DNA of 43,057 nucleotides from Sedimentibacter hydroxybenzoicus DSM 7310 (GTDB lineage: Bacteria > Bacillota > Clostridia > Tissierellales > Sedimentibacteraceae): assembly GCF_013403245.1 (NCBI RefSeq), contig NZ_JACBNQ010000027.1, forward strand, positions 1 to 43,057, given 5' to 3'. Under the pieces are notes generated by a model. It searched no databases and was not told the DNA's origin. It saw only the letters and a program-made list of their open reading frames with translations. A program made the translations under genes and the position numbers. Shown here one piece after another: positions 8,062-16,776 of the stretch (within the stretch, counting starts at the first letter, position 1; every line of letters begins with the position of its first letter).

Positions 8062-9141
8062 CTACTTCTTCAATTTTGGGTCAAAGGCGTCTCTCAAGCC
8101 ATCGCCTAAAAGGTTAAAAGATAAAACTATCAACCATATGCTTATGGCCGGTATTATCAGTCTGTATGGGTAAGTGTAAATACCCGCCAGTGCATCCGAA
8201 GCTAATGAACCCAAGCTTGGCATCGGTATGGATACACCGAGACCGAGGAAACTTAAATAGCTTTCCGTAAATATAGCAGAAGGTATCTGTAAAGCTGTCG
8301 ATATAATTATTACACTCATACAATTAGGAAGCAGATGCTTTTGTATAATTCTTCTTGGCTTTGCTCCCAGTGATCTTGCTGCCAATACATATTCCTGCTG
8401 CTTTATGGACAATATCTGTCCACGAACTAATCTTGCCATTCCAACCCAGTATAATATGGCAAACACTATGAATATACTTATCATGTCAGTACCCATTTTA
8501 GCCAATGTCGTACCTTCAATAGCAGGAGTTAATGTCTGCTTCAGTACAACAGAGAATAAAATTATCATAAGCATATCCGGTAATGAGTAAATAATATCTA
8601 CGATTCTCATCATAAACAGGTCCACCCGTCCGCCAAAATAACCGGCTATGGAACCGTAAACAATACCTATAATTAAAACTATTATAGCAGCAAAAAATCC
8701 AACTAACAAGGAAATTCTTCCGCCGTATATTACTCTGATTGCATAATCTCGTCCGGATGCATCAGTTCCGAAAATATGCGGAAATATTTTTTCACCGTTT
8801 GCAATCCTTTCAAGCTCTGTTTCACCATATTCAAACGGAGCCAGATTATTATAAGTTTTATCTATTCTTTTTCCCTGCGCTACCCCCAGCTGCTGTTCAT
8901 ACGTATAAGGGTACACCATAGGTACAAAGGTAACTATCAACGCAATTAATATAATGATGGACAATGAAGCCATCGCAATTTTATTTTTTCTTAATCTCCT
9001 CATGCCATCCTTGAAGAATGTGGTGCTTTCGCTCATTCTCACCTGCTGAAGCTTTTCATCGTCGGTCGCTTTTTCAAAATCTTTCAGATTCAGTTGAAAG
9101 CTGAGCAAATTCTTTTTTGGCATAGTATCTTGATTATTCAT
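8062..9141 (-). CDS. oppC: Oligopeptide ABC transporter permease C
   Basis: A 359-aa permease. A roughly 50-residue cytoplasmic N-terminal tail comes before the first membrane helix (about residues 58-76), then a large outside loop (about 80-135) that includes FGTDASGRDY, typical of OppC/DppC, then about five helices. The EAA loop reads YVLAARSLGAKPRRIIQKHLLPN and contacts the ATPases. The C-terminus (GDGLRDAFDPKLKK) is the family hallmark. Length is slightly above usual because of the N-terminal tail. AGGAGG lies about 10 nt before ATG. It is 20 nt after oppB. Confidence 0.93.
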   Translation of the reverse strand: MNNQDTMPKKNLLSFQLNLKDFEKATDDEKLQQVRMSESTTFFKDGMRRLRKNKIAMASLSIIILIALIVTFVPMVYPYTYEQQLGVAQGKRIDKTYNNLAPFEYGETELERIANGEKIFPHIFGTDASGRDYAIRVIYGGRISLLVGFFAAIIVLIIGIVYGSIAGYFGGRVDLFMMRIVDIIYSLPDMLMIILFSVVLKQTLTPAIEGTTLAKMGTDMISIFIVFAILYWVGMARLVRGQILSIKQQEYVLAARSLGAKPRRIIQKHLLPNCMSVIIISTALQIPSAIFTESYLSFLGLGVSIPMPSLGSLASDALAGIYTYPYRLIIPAISIWLIVLSFNLLGDGLRDAFDPKLKK

Positions 9142-9161
9142 ATGTCATTTGCCTCCTATTC

Positions 9162-10088
9162 CTATGACAAATCAATTCTTGGGTCGAACACCTTGTAAAG
9201 GATGTCTGTTATAAGCATCATAATAACTATAAGTGCCGCCAAAAATATCGTTGTTCCCATTATCATCGTGTAATCACGGTTAACAATACTTGAAATGAAT
9301 TCCTTTCCAAGTCCGGGTACGGCTAATATTTTTTCGACTACCAGACTTCCTGTTATTATATACGCAATCATAGGACCTGCATACGTAACTACAGGTATTA
9401 CCGCATTACGAAGAGCATGTTTGAATAAAACCTTGGGCGGTTTCACACCTTTGGCTCTCGCAGTCCTTATATAATCCTGACCAAGAACATCAAGCATACT
9501 TGACCTTGTCAATCTGATGATATACGACATCGGATATAAGGCAAGAGAAATTATAGGCAGTACCAATCCCCCCGGTTCATTACCGTTAGCCGGAAAAAGC
9601 TTTAAATTCACACAAAATATCAAAAGCACCAGCGTTGCTATAATAAACGAGGGCATGGCAACCATTGCCGTAGAAATGAACATTATTACTTTATCAATTA
9701 CTTTATTATGAAAAACCGCCGCGATTGAACCAAATATCAGACCGAGAACAATCGCAGAACCTGCCGCTGTTCCTCCAAGCTTGGCACTTACTTTAAATCC
9801 ATTCATAATTATTGTGGAAACATTTCTGCCTCTTTGCTTAATCGACGGACCAAAGTCAAATTTTAAAACATCTTTCAAATATGTTGTGTACTGCTGGCTT
9901 AACGGCTTGTCTAATCCGTATTTTGCCTCTAATGCTGCCGTAACAGCAGCGCTCGGAGCTTTTTCTTTCAAGAAAGGGTTTCCGGGAATACTGTGCATTG
10001 CAAAAAATGTAATGGTTATTATTAAGAATATGGTAATAACCGCAAGGACTAGCCTTTTACAAATATATAATGCCAATTTAGAACTCAT
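9162..10088 (-). CDS. oppB: Oligopeptide ABC transporter permease B
   Basis: A 308-aa permease of the OppB/DppB type: N-terminal membrane helix (about residues 12-31) followed by FAMHSIPGNPF and the YGLDKPLSQQY segment, then five further helices. The EAA motif is in DYIRTARAKGVKPPKVLFKHALRN, and the C-terminus (DILYKVFDPRIDLS) is characteristic. It is the first gene of the opp unit, with GGAGG before ATG, a good promoter at 10197-10225 and a CodY-like box downstream of it. Confidence 0.94.
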   Translation of the reverse strand: MSSKLALYICKRLVLAVITIFLIITITFFAMHSIPGNPFLKEKAPSAAVTAALEAKYGLDKPLSQQYTTYLKDVLKFDFGPSIKQRGRNVSTIIMNGFKVSAKLGGTAAGSAIVLGLIFGSIAAVFHNKVIDKVIMFISTAMVAMPSFIIATLVLLIFCVNLKLFPANGNEPGGLVLPIISLALYPMSYIIRLTRSSMLDVLGQDYIRTARAKGVKPPKVLFKHALRNAVIPVVTYAGPMIAYIITGSLVVEKILAVPGLGKEFISSIVNRDYTMIMGTTIFLAALIVIMMLITDILYKVFDPRIDLS

Positions 10089-10169
10089 TATAATACCTCC
10101 AAATTAATTACAAAATTGCTACGAAAATTTCCCTTTGCTGTATATGATTATTCATCATCGCATTTTGAA

Positions 10170-10184
10170 TATTTTCTTACAATT
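10170..10184 (-). promoter_or_regulatory. CodY-like box in the opp leader
   Basis: Read on the minus strand, AATTGTAAGAAAATA matches 12 of 15 positions of the CodY consensus AATTTTCWGAAAATT. It lies just downstream of the opp -10 box, near the expected transcript start, a place where CodY would block transcription when branched-chain amino acids are plentiful. The match is by eye, and AT-rich DNA gives chance hits. Confidence 0.35.
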
Positions 10185-10196
10185 AATGCGTAAACC

Positions 10197-10225
10197 ATTA
10201 TAACACAACAAAATTCATATTTCAA
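10197..10225 (-). promoter_or_regulatory. Sigma-A-type promoter of the opp operon
   Basis: TTGAAA (10220-10225) and TATAAT (10197-10202) are separated by 17 nt, reading leftwards into oppB about 110 nt away. The rest of the 362-nt gap to the peptidase gene holds a GCGTTT/AAACGC inverted repeat (10271-10295) and a weak AATGCA/TGCATT hairpin (10383-10404) that might end the upstream peptidase transcript. Confidence 0.7.
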
Positions 10226-10450
10226 TATTTTTTATTAATATGCTTACAATGAATATTAATGTAATAGAAAGCGTTTATCTGAACAATGCAAACGCATTCA
10301 AGTGTTAAAGTTGCCATATTTTAGAACACATTTGCACCGAAAACAATTGTATCTATATACATATTTTCTCATTTTTCACAAAAATGCAAACATTTTTCTG
10401 CATTCAAAAAACGTATTTTGTAAATAATACACGAACAAATAAAAACCAGT

Positions 10451-11887
10451 TTATTTGATTTTTTCAAGGATGCTTATCAATAAATTATATACATTTTCTA
10501 CCGATTTTATGTCTACATGTTCGTTTGGTGAATGAGCATCAAAAGCATCAGGCCCTAAGGATATAGCATCTAAACCCTGGATTTTCTCCATTAACAATCC
10601 GCATTCCAGTCCTGCGTGTATTGCCTCAACTTTTGGTTCCTTTCCATATATGTCTTTATAGCTTTTTATGCAGATGTTTCTTATTTCCGATTTTTCTTTA
10701 AATTCCCAGCCGGGATAATATCCGGAAATAAAGCATTCTATTCCCAGGCTTTCACCTATTTGTTCCATTACAAAAGTCAGATCCTCTGTCATCAGGGATT
10801 TTACCGAGCTTCTTGCTTGATTATGAAGCGTTATATATTTTTCGTCCTGAGTAATAACTCCAAGATTATTAGAGCTTATTATGAGGTTAATAACCGTACT
10901 TCTTGATAATGGTCCGTTGGGAATCAGATTTATAGCAGAAACAACTTTTTTAAACACATCTCTTTCTAATACCTCTGCTTCTGCATTTATATTTTCAAGC
11001 ATAACAGTAATATTAGAATCCGTTGTCATATATTCGTTTTTCAAAATTTCATTCCACAGCTTAACTTTATCTTTAACCTTTTCACCATCGTTCATCGCAA
11101 TATAAGCATTGGCTTCTCTGGGTATAGCATTACCCTTTGAACCGCCTGTTATATTTATCAAATCTATATAATCATATAAATCATAAAGGATTCTGCCTAA
11201 TATTTTATTTGCATTCCCTTTTTCTTTATGAATATCCGTACCTGAGTGTCCTCCCGATAAACCTTTTACACTGAGCTTGCAGCAATTTTTTCTTACTTCC
11301 TGATATTTTACCGGGATTTTAAATTCAATTCCGCATCCGCCTGCACAGCCGCATGTAAATACTCCTTCTTCTTCGCTGTCTAAGTTCAGGAGATACTTGG
11401 CTTTAAAAATACTTCCATCCACCTTATCGGCACCTGTCATACCCTTTTCTTCATCCGAAGTTATTAAAACTTCAAGTGCCGGGTGCGACAATTCGTCTGA
11501 ATCCAAAATGGACAATGCATAAGCAACGGCAATGCCGTTATCCGCACCTAAGGTAGTTTCGGTTGCATAAATACATCCCTCTTTTATTCTTAGTTTTATA
11601 GGGTCTTTACTAAAATCATGCTGAACCCCTTCGTTTTTTTCACATACCATGTCCATATGACCCTGCAGCATAACGACAGGCGCATTTTCATAGCCCTCCG
11701 TTGCAGGTTTTTTAATGATTATATTTAAATAATCATCCTGTATAACTTCCCATCCCTTAGATATACTTAAGTTATACAAATAGTCAGAAATCTCTTTTTC
11801 ATAACCGGAACATCTTGGTATCTTAGAAATTTCTTCAAAATAATAAAACACTTTTTCAGGCTTCAAGCCTCCTAACACTCTTTCCAT
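10451..11887 (-). CDS. pepD: Aminoacyl-histidine dipeptidase, PepD-like M20C peptidase
   Basis: A 478-aa cytoplasmic zinc dipeptidase. Metal and catalytic motifs in order: GHMDMVCE (His/Asp ligands, about residue 80), GADNGIAVAYAL, TSDEEKGMTGA (catalytic Glu-Glu), GGHSGTDIHKEKGNA at the dimerisation/lid domain, HAGLECGL, and the final metal His in FDAHSPNEHVD. Length matches E. coli PepD (about 485). It should split dipeptides brought in by Opp. GTG at 11893 is possible, but ATG at 11887 is better placed after GGAGGG. It lies 25 nt after lepB and is last in the dipeptidase-lepB-pepD run. Confidence 0.92.
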   Translation of the reverse strand: MERVLGGLKPEKVFYYFEEISKIPRCSGYEKEISDYLYNLSISKGWEVIQDDYLNIIIKKPATEGYENAPVVMLQGHMDMVCEKNEGVQHDFSKDPIKLRIKEGCIYATETTLGADNGIAVAYALSILDSDELSHPALEVLITSDEEKGMTGADKVDGSIFKAKYLLNLDSEEEGVFTCGCAGGCGIEFKIPVKYQEVRKNCCKLSVKGLSGGHSGTDIHKEKGNANKILGRILYDLYDYIDLINITGGSKGNAIPREANAYIAMNDGEKVKDKVKLWNEILKNEYMTTDSNITVMLENINAEAEVLERDVFKKVVSAINLIPNGPLSRSTVINLIISSNNLGVITQDEKYITLHNQARSSVKSLMTEDLTFVMEQIGESLGIECFISGYYPGWEFKEKSEIRNICIKSYKDIYGKEPKVEAIHAGLECGLLMEKIQGLDAISLGPDAFDAHSPNEHVDIKSVENVYNLLISILEKIK

Positions 11888-11912
11888 TTTCACCCTCCAT
11901 ATTACACGAATT

Positions 11913-12422
11913 TTAATCTACTTTCCCTATTCTGTTTAATGGGAAAAATCTAAAAATTACATTTCCGATTATTTTACTTTCTTCTATATATGGTTTTTCC
12001 CAATAACGTGCATCAAAAGAAAGAGGTCTGTTATCACCAAAAAATAAATAATGTTTTTCAGGAATATTAAATATTTTTGATATGCCTTCAGCATTAGTTA
12101 CATATGGCTCATCTAACTTTTCTCCGTTTATATAAACACTGCCGTCTTTTTTTACTTCCACAGTTTCTCCGGGAAAGCCAATCAACCTTTTAACAAGACG
12201 TTTTTCTTCTAATTCGTCAGATTTGAAAACCAATATATCTCCTCTTTTAGCATCATTTATATCGAATAATTCATTAACATATAATCTATCCCCGGGCATT
12301 ATTGCTGTTTCCATAGAGCCGGTAGGTACTGTTACTAAAATGAAAATATATTTATTCAATAACAATACGATAGCCAAAGCAACAACAACGGGTACAACCC
12401 ATTCCTTGACAAAATATTTCAT
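11913..12422 (-). CDS. lepB: Signal peptidase I
   Basis: A 169-aa type I signal peptidase (S26). It has one N-terminal membrane helix (about residues 10-30), the catalytic Ser in PTGSMETAIMPGD, the general-base Lys in VKRLIGFPGE, and the box E region GDNRPLSFDARYW. The short Gram-positive form is the expected size. It removes signal peptides from secreted proteins at the outer membrane face. It lies between two peptidase genes, 23 nt after the M19 gene, so it may simply be carried in the operon. The ribosome site is weak (GTGAAG). Confidence 0.92.
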   Translation of the reverse strand: MKYFVKEWVVPVVVALAIVLLLNKYIFILVTVPTGSMETAIMPGDRLYVNELFDINDAKRGDILVFKSDELEEKRLVKRLIGFPGETVEVKKDGSVYINGEKLDEPYVTNAEGISKIFNIPEKHYLFFGDNRPLSFDARYWEKPYIEESKIIGNVIFRFFPLNRIGKVD

Positions 12423-12445
12423 TGCTTCACATCCATTTCATTTAG

Positions 12446-13474
12446 TTATTGCAGTACATCATTGAAAACACGCAAAAAATTTCCGCCTATAATTAATTTC
12501 GCATCATCTTCCGATATACCTCTTTTTAAAATTTCTTCAGTCAGCAGCACTGCATCAGCATGAGAGCTTAAGCTGTCACTGTTAAAAGGTTCAAATTTGA
12601 ATTTCATTTCACTTTCATAATAGCTGTTGCATAAGTCAAATCCATATCCCACGTGAGAAGCTCCAACCAATTTAACCATGTACTCTATATGATCAGCCAG
12701 TTTTTTAATAGGATCCTCTCCCTCACCTACACCGGCAATATTTTTATATGCATTTATTCCTATTACACCATTTCTTTCTGCAATTGCTTTTATTTGTTCA
12801 TCCGTAAGATTACGCATTCTTCCATGTAATGTCCTTGCATTAGAATGAGAAGCAATAAAAGGTTTATCGGTAAATTTCACTATATCCCAAAATCCTTCAT
12901 CATTTAAATGGCTCACATCTATAAGCATATTTAATTCTTCCATTCTTTTTACAACCTTAACTCCAAACCTTGAAAGACCGCCTCTTTGACCTTCCTCCAC
13001 AGGATTGAAGCTGCAGCCGTCCGCAACATAATTTCTTCTTGACCACACTAATCCGGCAGCTCTCACTCCTAATTCGTAAAATATTCTTAAAAGTCCTATA
13101 TCATTACCTATTGGATCTAAACCTTCAAATGATAGTATAATTCCTATTTTATTTTCTCTTATACAATGGTTCAGTTGTTCTTTTGATTTAATTAAAACAA
13201 CCTCTCCGTCACATGTTTCTATATCTTCCATCAAAGCATTGATTTGTCCTAATGCAACTCTTAATCCCATTTCAGGCAAAAATATATCATCCATAAATAA
13301 AGATGATACGATGATGTTAAAGCCACCCTTTCTGAAACTTTCAAGGTATCTGTTTTTAATCACTTCTTTTTCTCCGGCTAAATACCTGTTATATATTTCT
13401 CCGGCTAAATCTAAATGAGTGTCTATAACTACATTGTTCTTATGCAAGTTTATAGCAGCATTTTTAAAGTCCAT
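12446..13474 (-). CDS. Membrane (renal)-type dipeptidase, M19 family
   Basis: A 342-aa binuclear zinc dipeptidase of the amidohydrolase superfamily. Visible ligands are the HxD in IDTHLDL (about residue 19), the bridging Glu in LSFEGLDPIG, His in IDVSHLND, His in FIASHSNAR, and the Asp-containing GFDLCNSYY near the C-terminus. M19 enzymes accept dipeptides with a D-residue or Gly at the second position. No signal peptide is present, so it acts in the cytosol. GGAG precedes the ATG. It is first of a likely operon with lepB and pepD. In proline-reducing clostridia such enzymes could feed D-amino acid pathways, but that is inference. Confidence 0.9.
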   Translation of the reverse strand: MDFKNAAINLHKNNVVIDTHLDLAGEIYNRYLAGEKEVIKNRYLESFRKGGFNIIVSSLFMDDIFLPEMGLRVALGQINALMEDIETCDGEVVLIKSKEQLNHCIRENKIGIILSFEGLDPIGNDIGLLRIFYELGVRAAGLVWSRRNYVADGCSFNPVEEGQRGGLSRFGVKVVKRMEELNMLIDVSHLNDEGFWDIVKFTDKPFIASHSNARTLHGRMRNLTDEQIKAIAERNGVIGINAYKNIAGVGEGEDPIKKLADHIEYMVKLVGASHVGYGFDLCNSYYESEMKFKFEPFNSDSLSSHADAVLLTEEILKRGISEDDAKLIIGGNFLRVFNDVLQ

Positions 13475-13551
13475 CTATTTCTCCTTCTGCATTAATATAT
13501 AAGCTAATTATAAATAATATATGAAAAATTTACAAGCTTTATTAATAAATA

Positions 13552-13612
13552 AAGGATTTGTGCTTTGCACAAATCCTTAGAATATCCTTCACTGCGTTCG
13601 GGATGACATAGA
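13552..13612. repeat. Family B repeat with a 12-bp hairpin
   Basis: AAGGATTTGTGC and GCACAAATCCTT form a perfect 12-bp stem with a 3-nt loop, followed by GAATATCCTTCACTGCGTTCGGGATGACATAG, of which the GCGTTC..GGATGACAT part recurs at 18218-18288 and 24941-25013. It lies between the M24 peptidase stop and the M19 gene. It may also work as a terminator for the M24 gene. Confidence 0.6.
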
Positions 13613-13620
13613 AAAGTTTT

Positions 13621-14718
13621 TTATTTATTTTTAATTATTTGAATATCCTTAGAAGCCTTATTTAAAACCTCGTTACCGTTTTCGGTTACAGCCACGATAT
13701 TCTCTATTCTCATACCAAATTTACCTGCTATGTAGATACCCGGTTCAACACTGAATACCATTCCTGCTTCAAGATATCTTTCATTGCTTTTCTTTATGTC
13801 GGGAGCTTCATGAACTGAATATCCTATACCGTGTCCGAGACGAGTGAAGAAGTACTTTTCATACCCTGCATCTATAATAACGTCTCTTGCCGCTTTATCA
13901 ACATCAGGTATGTACGCTCCTTTAACGGCAGCTTTTTCTCCTGCTTCTTGAGATTTAAGCACTATTTCATAAATCTTTCTTTCTTCCTCGGAAATATCTC
14001 CTACGAACACTGTTCTTGACATATCCGAACACATGCCGTTGTACTTGCATCCCCAGTCTAAAATTATTATATCTTTTTCCTGTATAACCCTTTGATCTGA
14101 GTTGTAATGAGGATAGGATGAATTAGGTCCCGAGCATACCATGGTAAATCCCTCATCAGCACCCTTTGCTTTGAAAATTTCTTTCATCTTTCTTGCGATA
14201 TCGGCTTCCTTTATACCCGGTTTTATGAATTTTAACAGTTCTTCATAGGATTCATCCGTTATACGTGCTGCCATTCTTAAATCATTAAGCTCATTTTCAT
14301 CCTTTATCATACGCATTTCTTCAAGCAGCGGTTTTCCGTTAACAAATTTAACATCCAAGGCGTCCATTATCTGAAGGACAATAAATGCTCTTTCTGTTGA
14401 GTTAACCGCAATTGTTTTTCCTATGAGGTCATTTTCTTCGAAAGCCTTCTTAACCGTATCAGTAAATACGTCCCCGTCAAACCATCCGTAAACTTTTATA
14501 TCCGGTCCTAACACTGCCTGTACCTCATCTGAAGTCAGCAGATTACAAATATAAAAATACGTTCCGTCCTTTTTAATTATTAATGCCTGGAATCTTTCAC
14601 ACAAATGTGTGTTATGGTCCATTATAAATTCCATTTCCTCTGATGGGGCTATAAGTATTGCATCAATATTTCTGTCTTGCAAAATCTTTACTAACCTGTC
14701 AAAATACTTTTTTCTCAC
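13621..14718 (-). CDS. Xaa-Pro peptidase family protein (M24B)
   Basis: A 365-aa pita-bread-fold metallopeptidase. The N-terminal creatinase-like domain spans about residues 1-130. The catalytic domain shows all five metal ligands: Asp in IILDWGC, Asp in CSDMSRTVFVG, His in LGHGIGYSVHEAPD, Glu in VEPGIYI and Glu in MRIENIV. Length fits bacterial aminopeptidase P or prolidase. It removes residues bound to proline, which ordinary peptidases cannot. The start is GTG at 14718 after GGGAGG. Alone between repeats, but in the same strand run as opp, the peptidases and the flavin dehydrogenase. Confidence 0.92.
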   Translation of the reverse strand: MRKKYFDRLVKILQDRNIDAILIAPSEEMEFIMDHNTHLCERFQALIIKKDGTYFYICNLLTSDEVQAVLGPDIKVYGWFDGDVFTDTVKKAFEENDLIGKTIAVNSTERAFIVLQIMDALDVKFVNGKPLLEEMRMIKDENELNDLRMAARITDESYEELLKFIKPGIKEADIARKMKEIFKAKGADEGFTMVCSGPNSSYPHYNSDQRVIQEKDIIILDWGCKYNGMCSDMSRTVFVGDISEEERKIYEIVLKSQEAGEKAAVKGAYIPDVDKAARDVIIDAGYEKYFFTRLGHGIGYSVHEAPDIKKSNERYLEAGMVFSVEPGIYIAGKFGMRIENIVAVTENGNEVLNKASKDIQIIKNK

Positions 14719-14853
14719 TTTAAACCTCCCTTTGTACGATTGATTATAAATTGATTAGCAATAGACTTGCGATTGATTAGCAATTGATTTATTCAAATCA
14801 ACTGCCCATCCACCGCTTATCCATCACCCATCTATTGCATATCCATTGTTATA

Positions 14854-16002
14854 TTATACCACAGATGGTTCTAAAATCAAATTGCCGGTTTTAAATCTGT
14901 TTAAATTTAACATACTTACATCTATAGTGGGTTTTTCTCCTAAAATCATTTCAGACATAACAACTCCCGTTATTGGTCCAAACATAAATCCATGACCGCT
15001 GTAGCCGACAGCAAGATAAAAGCCTTCGACATTTTCCGCTTTGCCATAAATCGGTTGCTTATCAGGAGTCATATTATATAGTCCTGCCCACTGTCTTACC
15101 ATCCTTAATTGCATGATAGGAGGCAGAACCTTTTCAATTGTTTTAGCCATTTCTTCGGCAAAATGCCAACTTGAAGTAACTCTCAAATCTCTTGGTTCAT
15201 TTTCGTCACCTCTGCCCATTATAAATGAGCCCTCAGGTGATTGCTGTATATAAAAATTAAGACCGAAAGACATAACCATCGGACCCTGCATAGGCTCAAC
15301 CGGCTCCGTAACAAGAATCTGATGTCTCTCTGAATAAACGGGTATATCCAATCCAACCATGTCACTCAGCCTTTTAGAATGTCCGTTTGTTGCGTTTACT
15401 ACGATGTTTGTTGAAATATAACCTTTATTTGTTTCAACTCCCACTACCTTATTGTTTTCAACTTTAACGTCGGTTGCTTCGGTAAATGTATAAAACTCTA
15501 CGCCTAATCTTTTGGCCGCTCTGTAAAATGCATCCGTAGTTTTAAAAGGATTTAAAAATCCGTCTTTTTTACAAAAGGCAGCACCCTTTAACACATCCGT
15601 GTTCAGATATGGTACAATTTCTCTGGCCTCCTGCAGCGTTAACATTTTAGAAGGAATGCCCAAACTATTCTGTAGCTCTATATTCTTTTTAAATTGAATT
15701 AATTCCTTTTCAGTGTCTGCAACAAGCAAGTATCCCTCTTGTTTAAATTCTACATCTCTTTCATATTCCAGAATTTCATTGGCATGCTCATAAAATTCTA
15801 TACTTTTCTTTGCAATTTTGCAGTTCATTTCTGTTCCCCACTGCATCCTTACTCCGGCTCCGCACCTGCCTGTTGAACCGCTGCAAATATAGCTTTTATC
15901 TATAACAACAATATCCTTTACACCCTTTTTAGCCAGATTATAAGCTATTGAGCAGCCTGATATGCCGGCACCTATAATAACAACTTCCGCTTTATTCTTC
16001 AT
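14854..16002 (-). CDS. DAO-type FAD oxidoreductase, catalytic subunit of an amino-acid dehydrogenase complex
   Basis: A 382-aa flavoprotein of the DAO family. The dinucleotide motif is VVIIGAGISGCSIAYNLAKKG (N-terminal), with GSTGRCGAGVRMQWG close behind, and the C-terminus has LAVGYSGHGFMFGP. It resembles the beta subunit of archaeal dye-linked proline dehydrogenase, sarcosine oxidase beta, LhpB-type hydroxyproline dehydrogenase and HcnC. It should oxidise an amino or imino acid and pass electrons to the other four gene products. It overlaps the BFD-like gene by 11 nt and is last of five coupled genes. The substrate cannot be told from sequence. Confidence 0.85.
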   Translation of the reverse strand: MKNKAEVVIIGAGISGCSIAYNLAKKGVKDIVVIDKSYICSGSTGRCGAGVRMQWGTEMNCKIAKKSIEFYEHANEILEYERDVEFKQEGYLLVADTEKELIQFKKNIELQNSLGIPSKMLTLQEAREIVPYLNTDVLKGAAFCKKDGFLNPFKTTDAFYRAAKRLGVEFYTFTEATDVKVENNKVVGVETNKGYISTNIVVNATNGHSKRLSDMVGLDIPVYSERHQILVTEPVEPMQGPMVMSFGLNFYIQQSPEGSFIMGRGDENEPRDLRVTSSWHFAEEMAKTIEKVLPPIMQLRMVRQWAGLYNMTPDKQPIYGKAENVEGFYLAVGYSGHGFMFGPITGVVMSEMILGEKPTIDVSMLNLNRFKTGNLILEPSVV

Positions 16003-16273
16003 CTTTTTTCCCCTCCTTTGCTATTAAACCCAATTTTACTCCTACAACCGGAGGTCTTGTAGTTTGAAATTTTATGTCCTTTATATTTTGACCTGTCATA
16101 TTTGCAATTTCTCTCATCACAAGCTGTCCACACGTTTTTCCCTGACATGGTCCCATTCCTATACGGGTTATTCTTTTTATTTCATCATAGGTTACATAAC
16201 CGTCGTTAATCAGATCCCTGACTTGTTTCAATGTAACATCGGAGCATCTGCAGATTATTGTATTTTCATTCAT
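15992..16273 (-). CDS. BFD-like [2Fe-2S] subunit
   Basis: A 93-aa protein with the bacterioferritin-associated-ferredoxin-like cluster motif: IICRCSDVT near the N-terminus (CxC) and GPCQGKTCGQLV about 35 residues later (CxxxxC). Such small proteins are the delta-like subunit of proline/opine dehydrogenase complexes, or occur fused inside the alpha subunit. The ATG at 16273 shares one base with the stop of the preceding 4Fe-4S gene (TGATG); an in-frame GTG lies just before. GGAGG is placed well for either. It provides an electron-transfer centre between the two flavoproteins. Confidence 0.85.
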   Translation of the reverse strand: MNENTIICRCSDVTLKQVRDLINDGYVTYDEIKRITRIGMGPCQGKTCGQLVMREIANMTGQNIKDIKFQTTRPPVVGVKLGLIAKEGKKDEE

Positions 16274-16767
16274 CACTTTGCCTCCACTTTAATATTTCTT
16301 AAATCATATAAATATTTTCTGCCTGCTTCCACAGTAACAATAGGAGTTCTGTCAAATGATTTAGGATTTAATACGCCAACAATCTTCACATCAGTTATGT
16401 GCCGTCCTTCTCTGTCTAATCCCATAACTGTGTCCCCAACCTTCGGCAACGGTAAAAATTCATATGGTATTTTTATTAAGACAGTAGTTTCAGATTTAGA
16501 ACCATCAACTATCATAATTGCAAGTCCGGGACATTTTGTCAGGCAAATTGCACAACCGGTACAATTATCTGAGGTAACCGCCGGTATGGTATTTATATCT
16601 TCACCTATATTTATTGCATCAAATTTACATGCAGTTTCACATGGGTTACAGGGTATTTCCTTATAGCATTCTATAACTGCAACCGGTCCTTTGTTAATTC
16701 TTTCTATAGAAGGGAATTTACCCATTACCATTTCTTTGCTTGGTATTCCAGTTTTCTCGAACATCAT
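16273..16767 (-). CDS. 4Fe-4S ferredoxin-like subunit
   Basis: A 164-aa protein with two Cys groups: IPCNPCETACKFDAI (about residues 37-51, an incomplete-looking set helped by an upstream Cys in ECYKEI) and the classical CTGCAICLTKCPG (about residues 69-81). The C-terminal half lacks cysteines (VGDTVMGLDREGRH and following). It matches the gamma subunit (about 19 kDa) of multi-subunit dye-linked proline dehydrogenases in size and motif. Two ATGs are adjacent; the second, at 16764, is slightly better spaced from AGGAGG. It lies 9 nt after the NAD/FAD subunit gene. Confidence 0.83.
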   Translation of the reverse strand: MMFEKTGIPSKEMVMGKFPSIERINKGPVAVIECYKEIPCNPCETACKFDAINIGEDINTIPAVTSDNCTGCAICLTKCPGLAIMIVDGSKSETTVLIKIPYEFLPLPKVGDTVMGLDREGRHITDVKIVGVLNPKSFDRTPIVTVEAGRKYLYDLRNIKVEAK

Positions 16768-16776
16768 ATCCTCCTG

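Noticed and set aside
16064-16666. 200-aa plus-strand ORF across the iron-sulfur genes
   Set aside because: It is a mirror of two clear ferredoxin-type genes on the minus strand, with no ribosome site.
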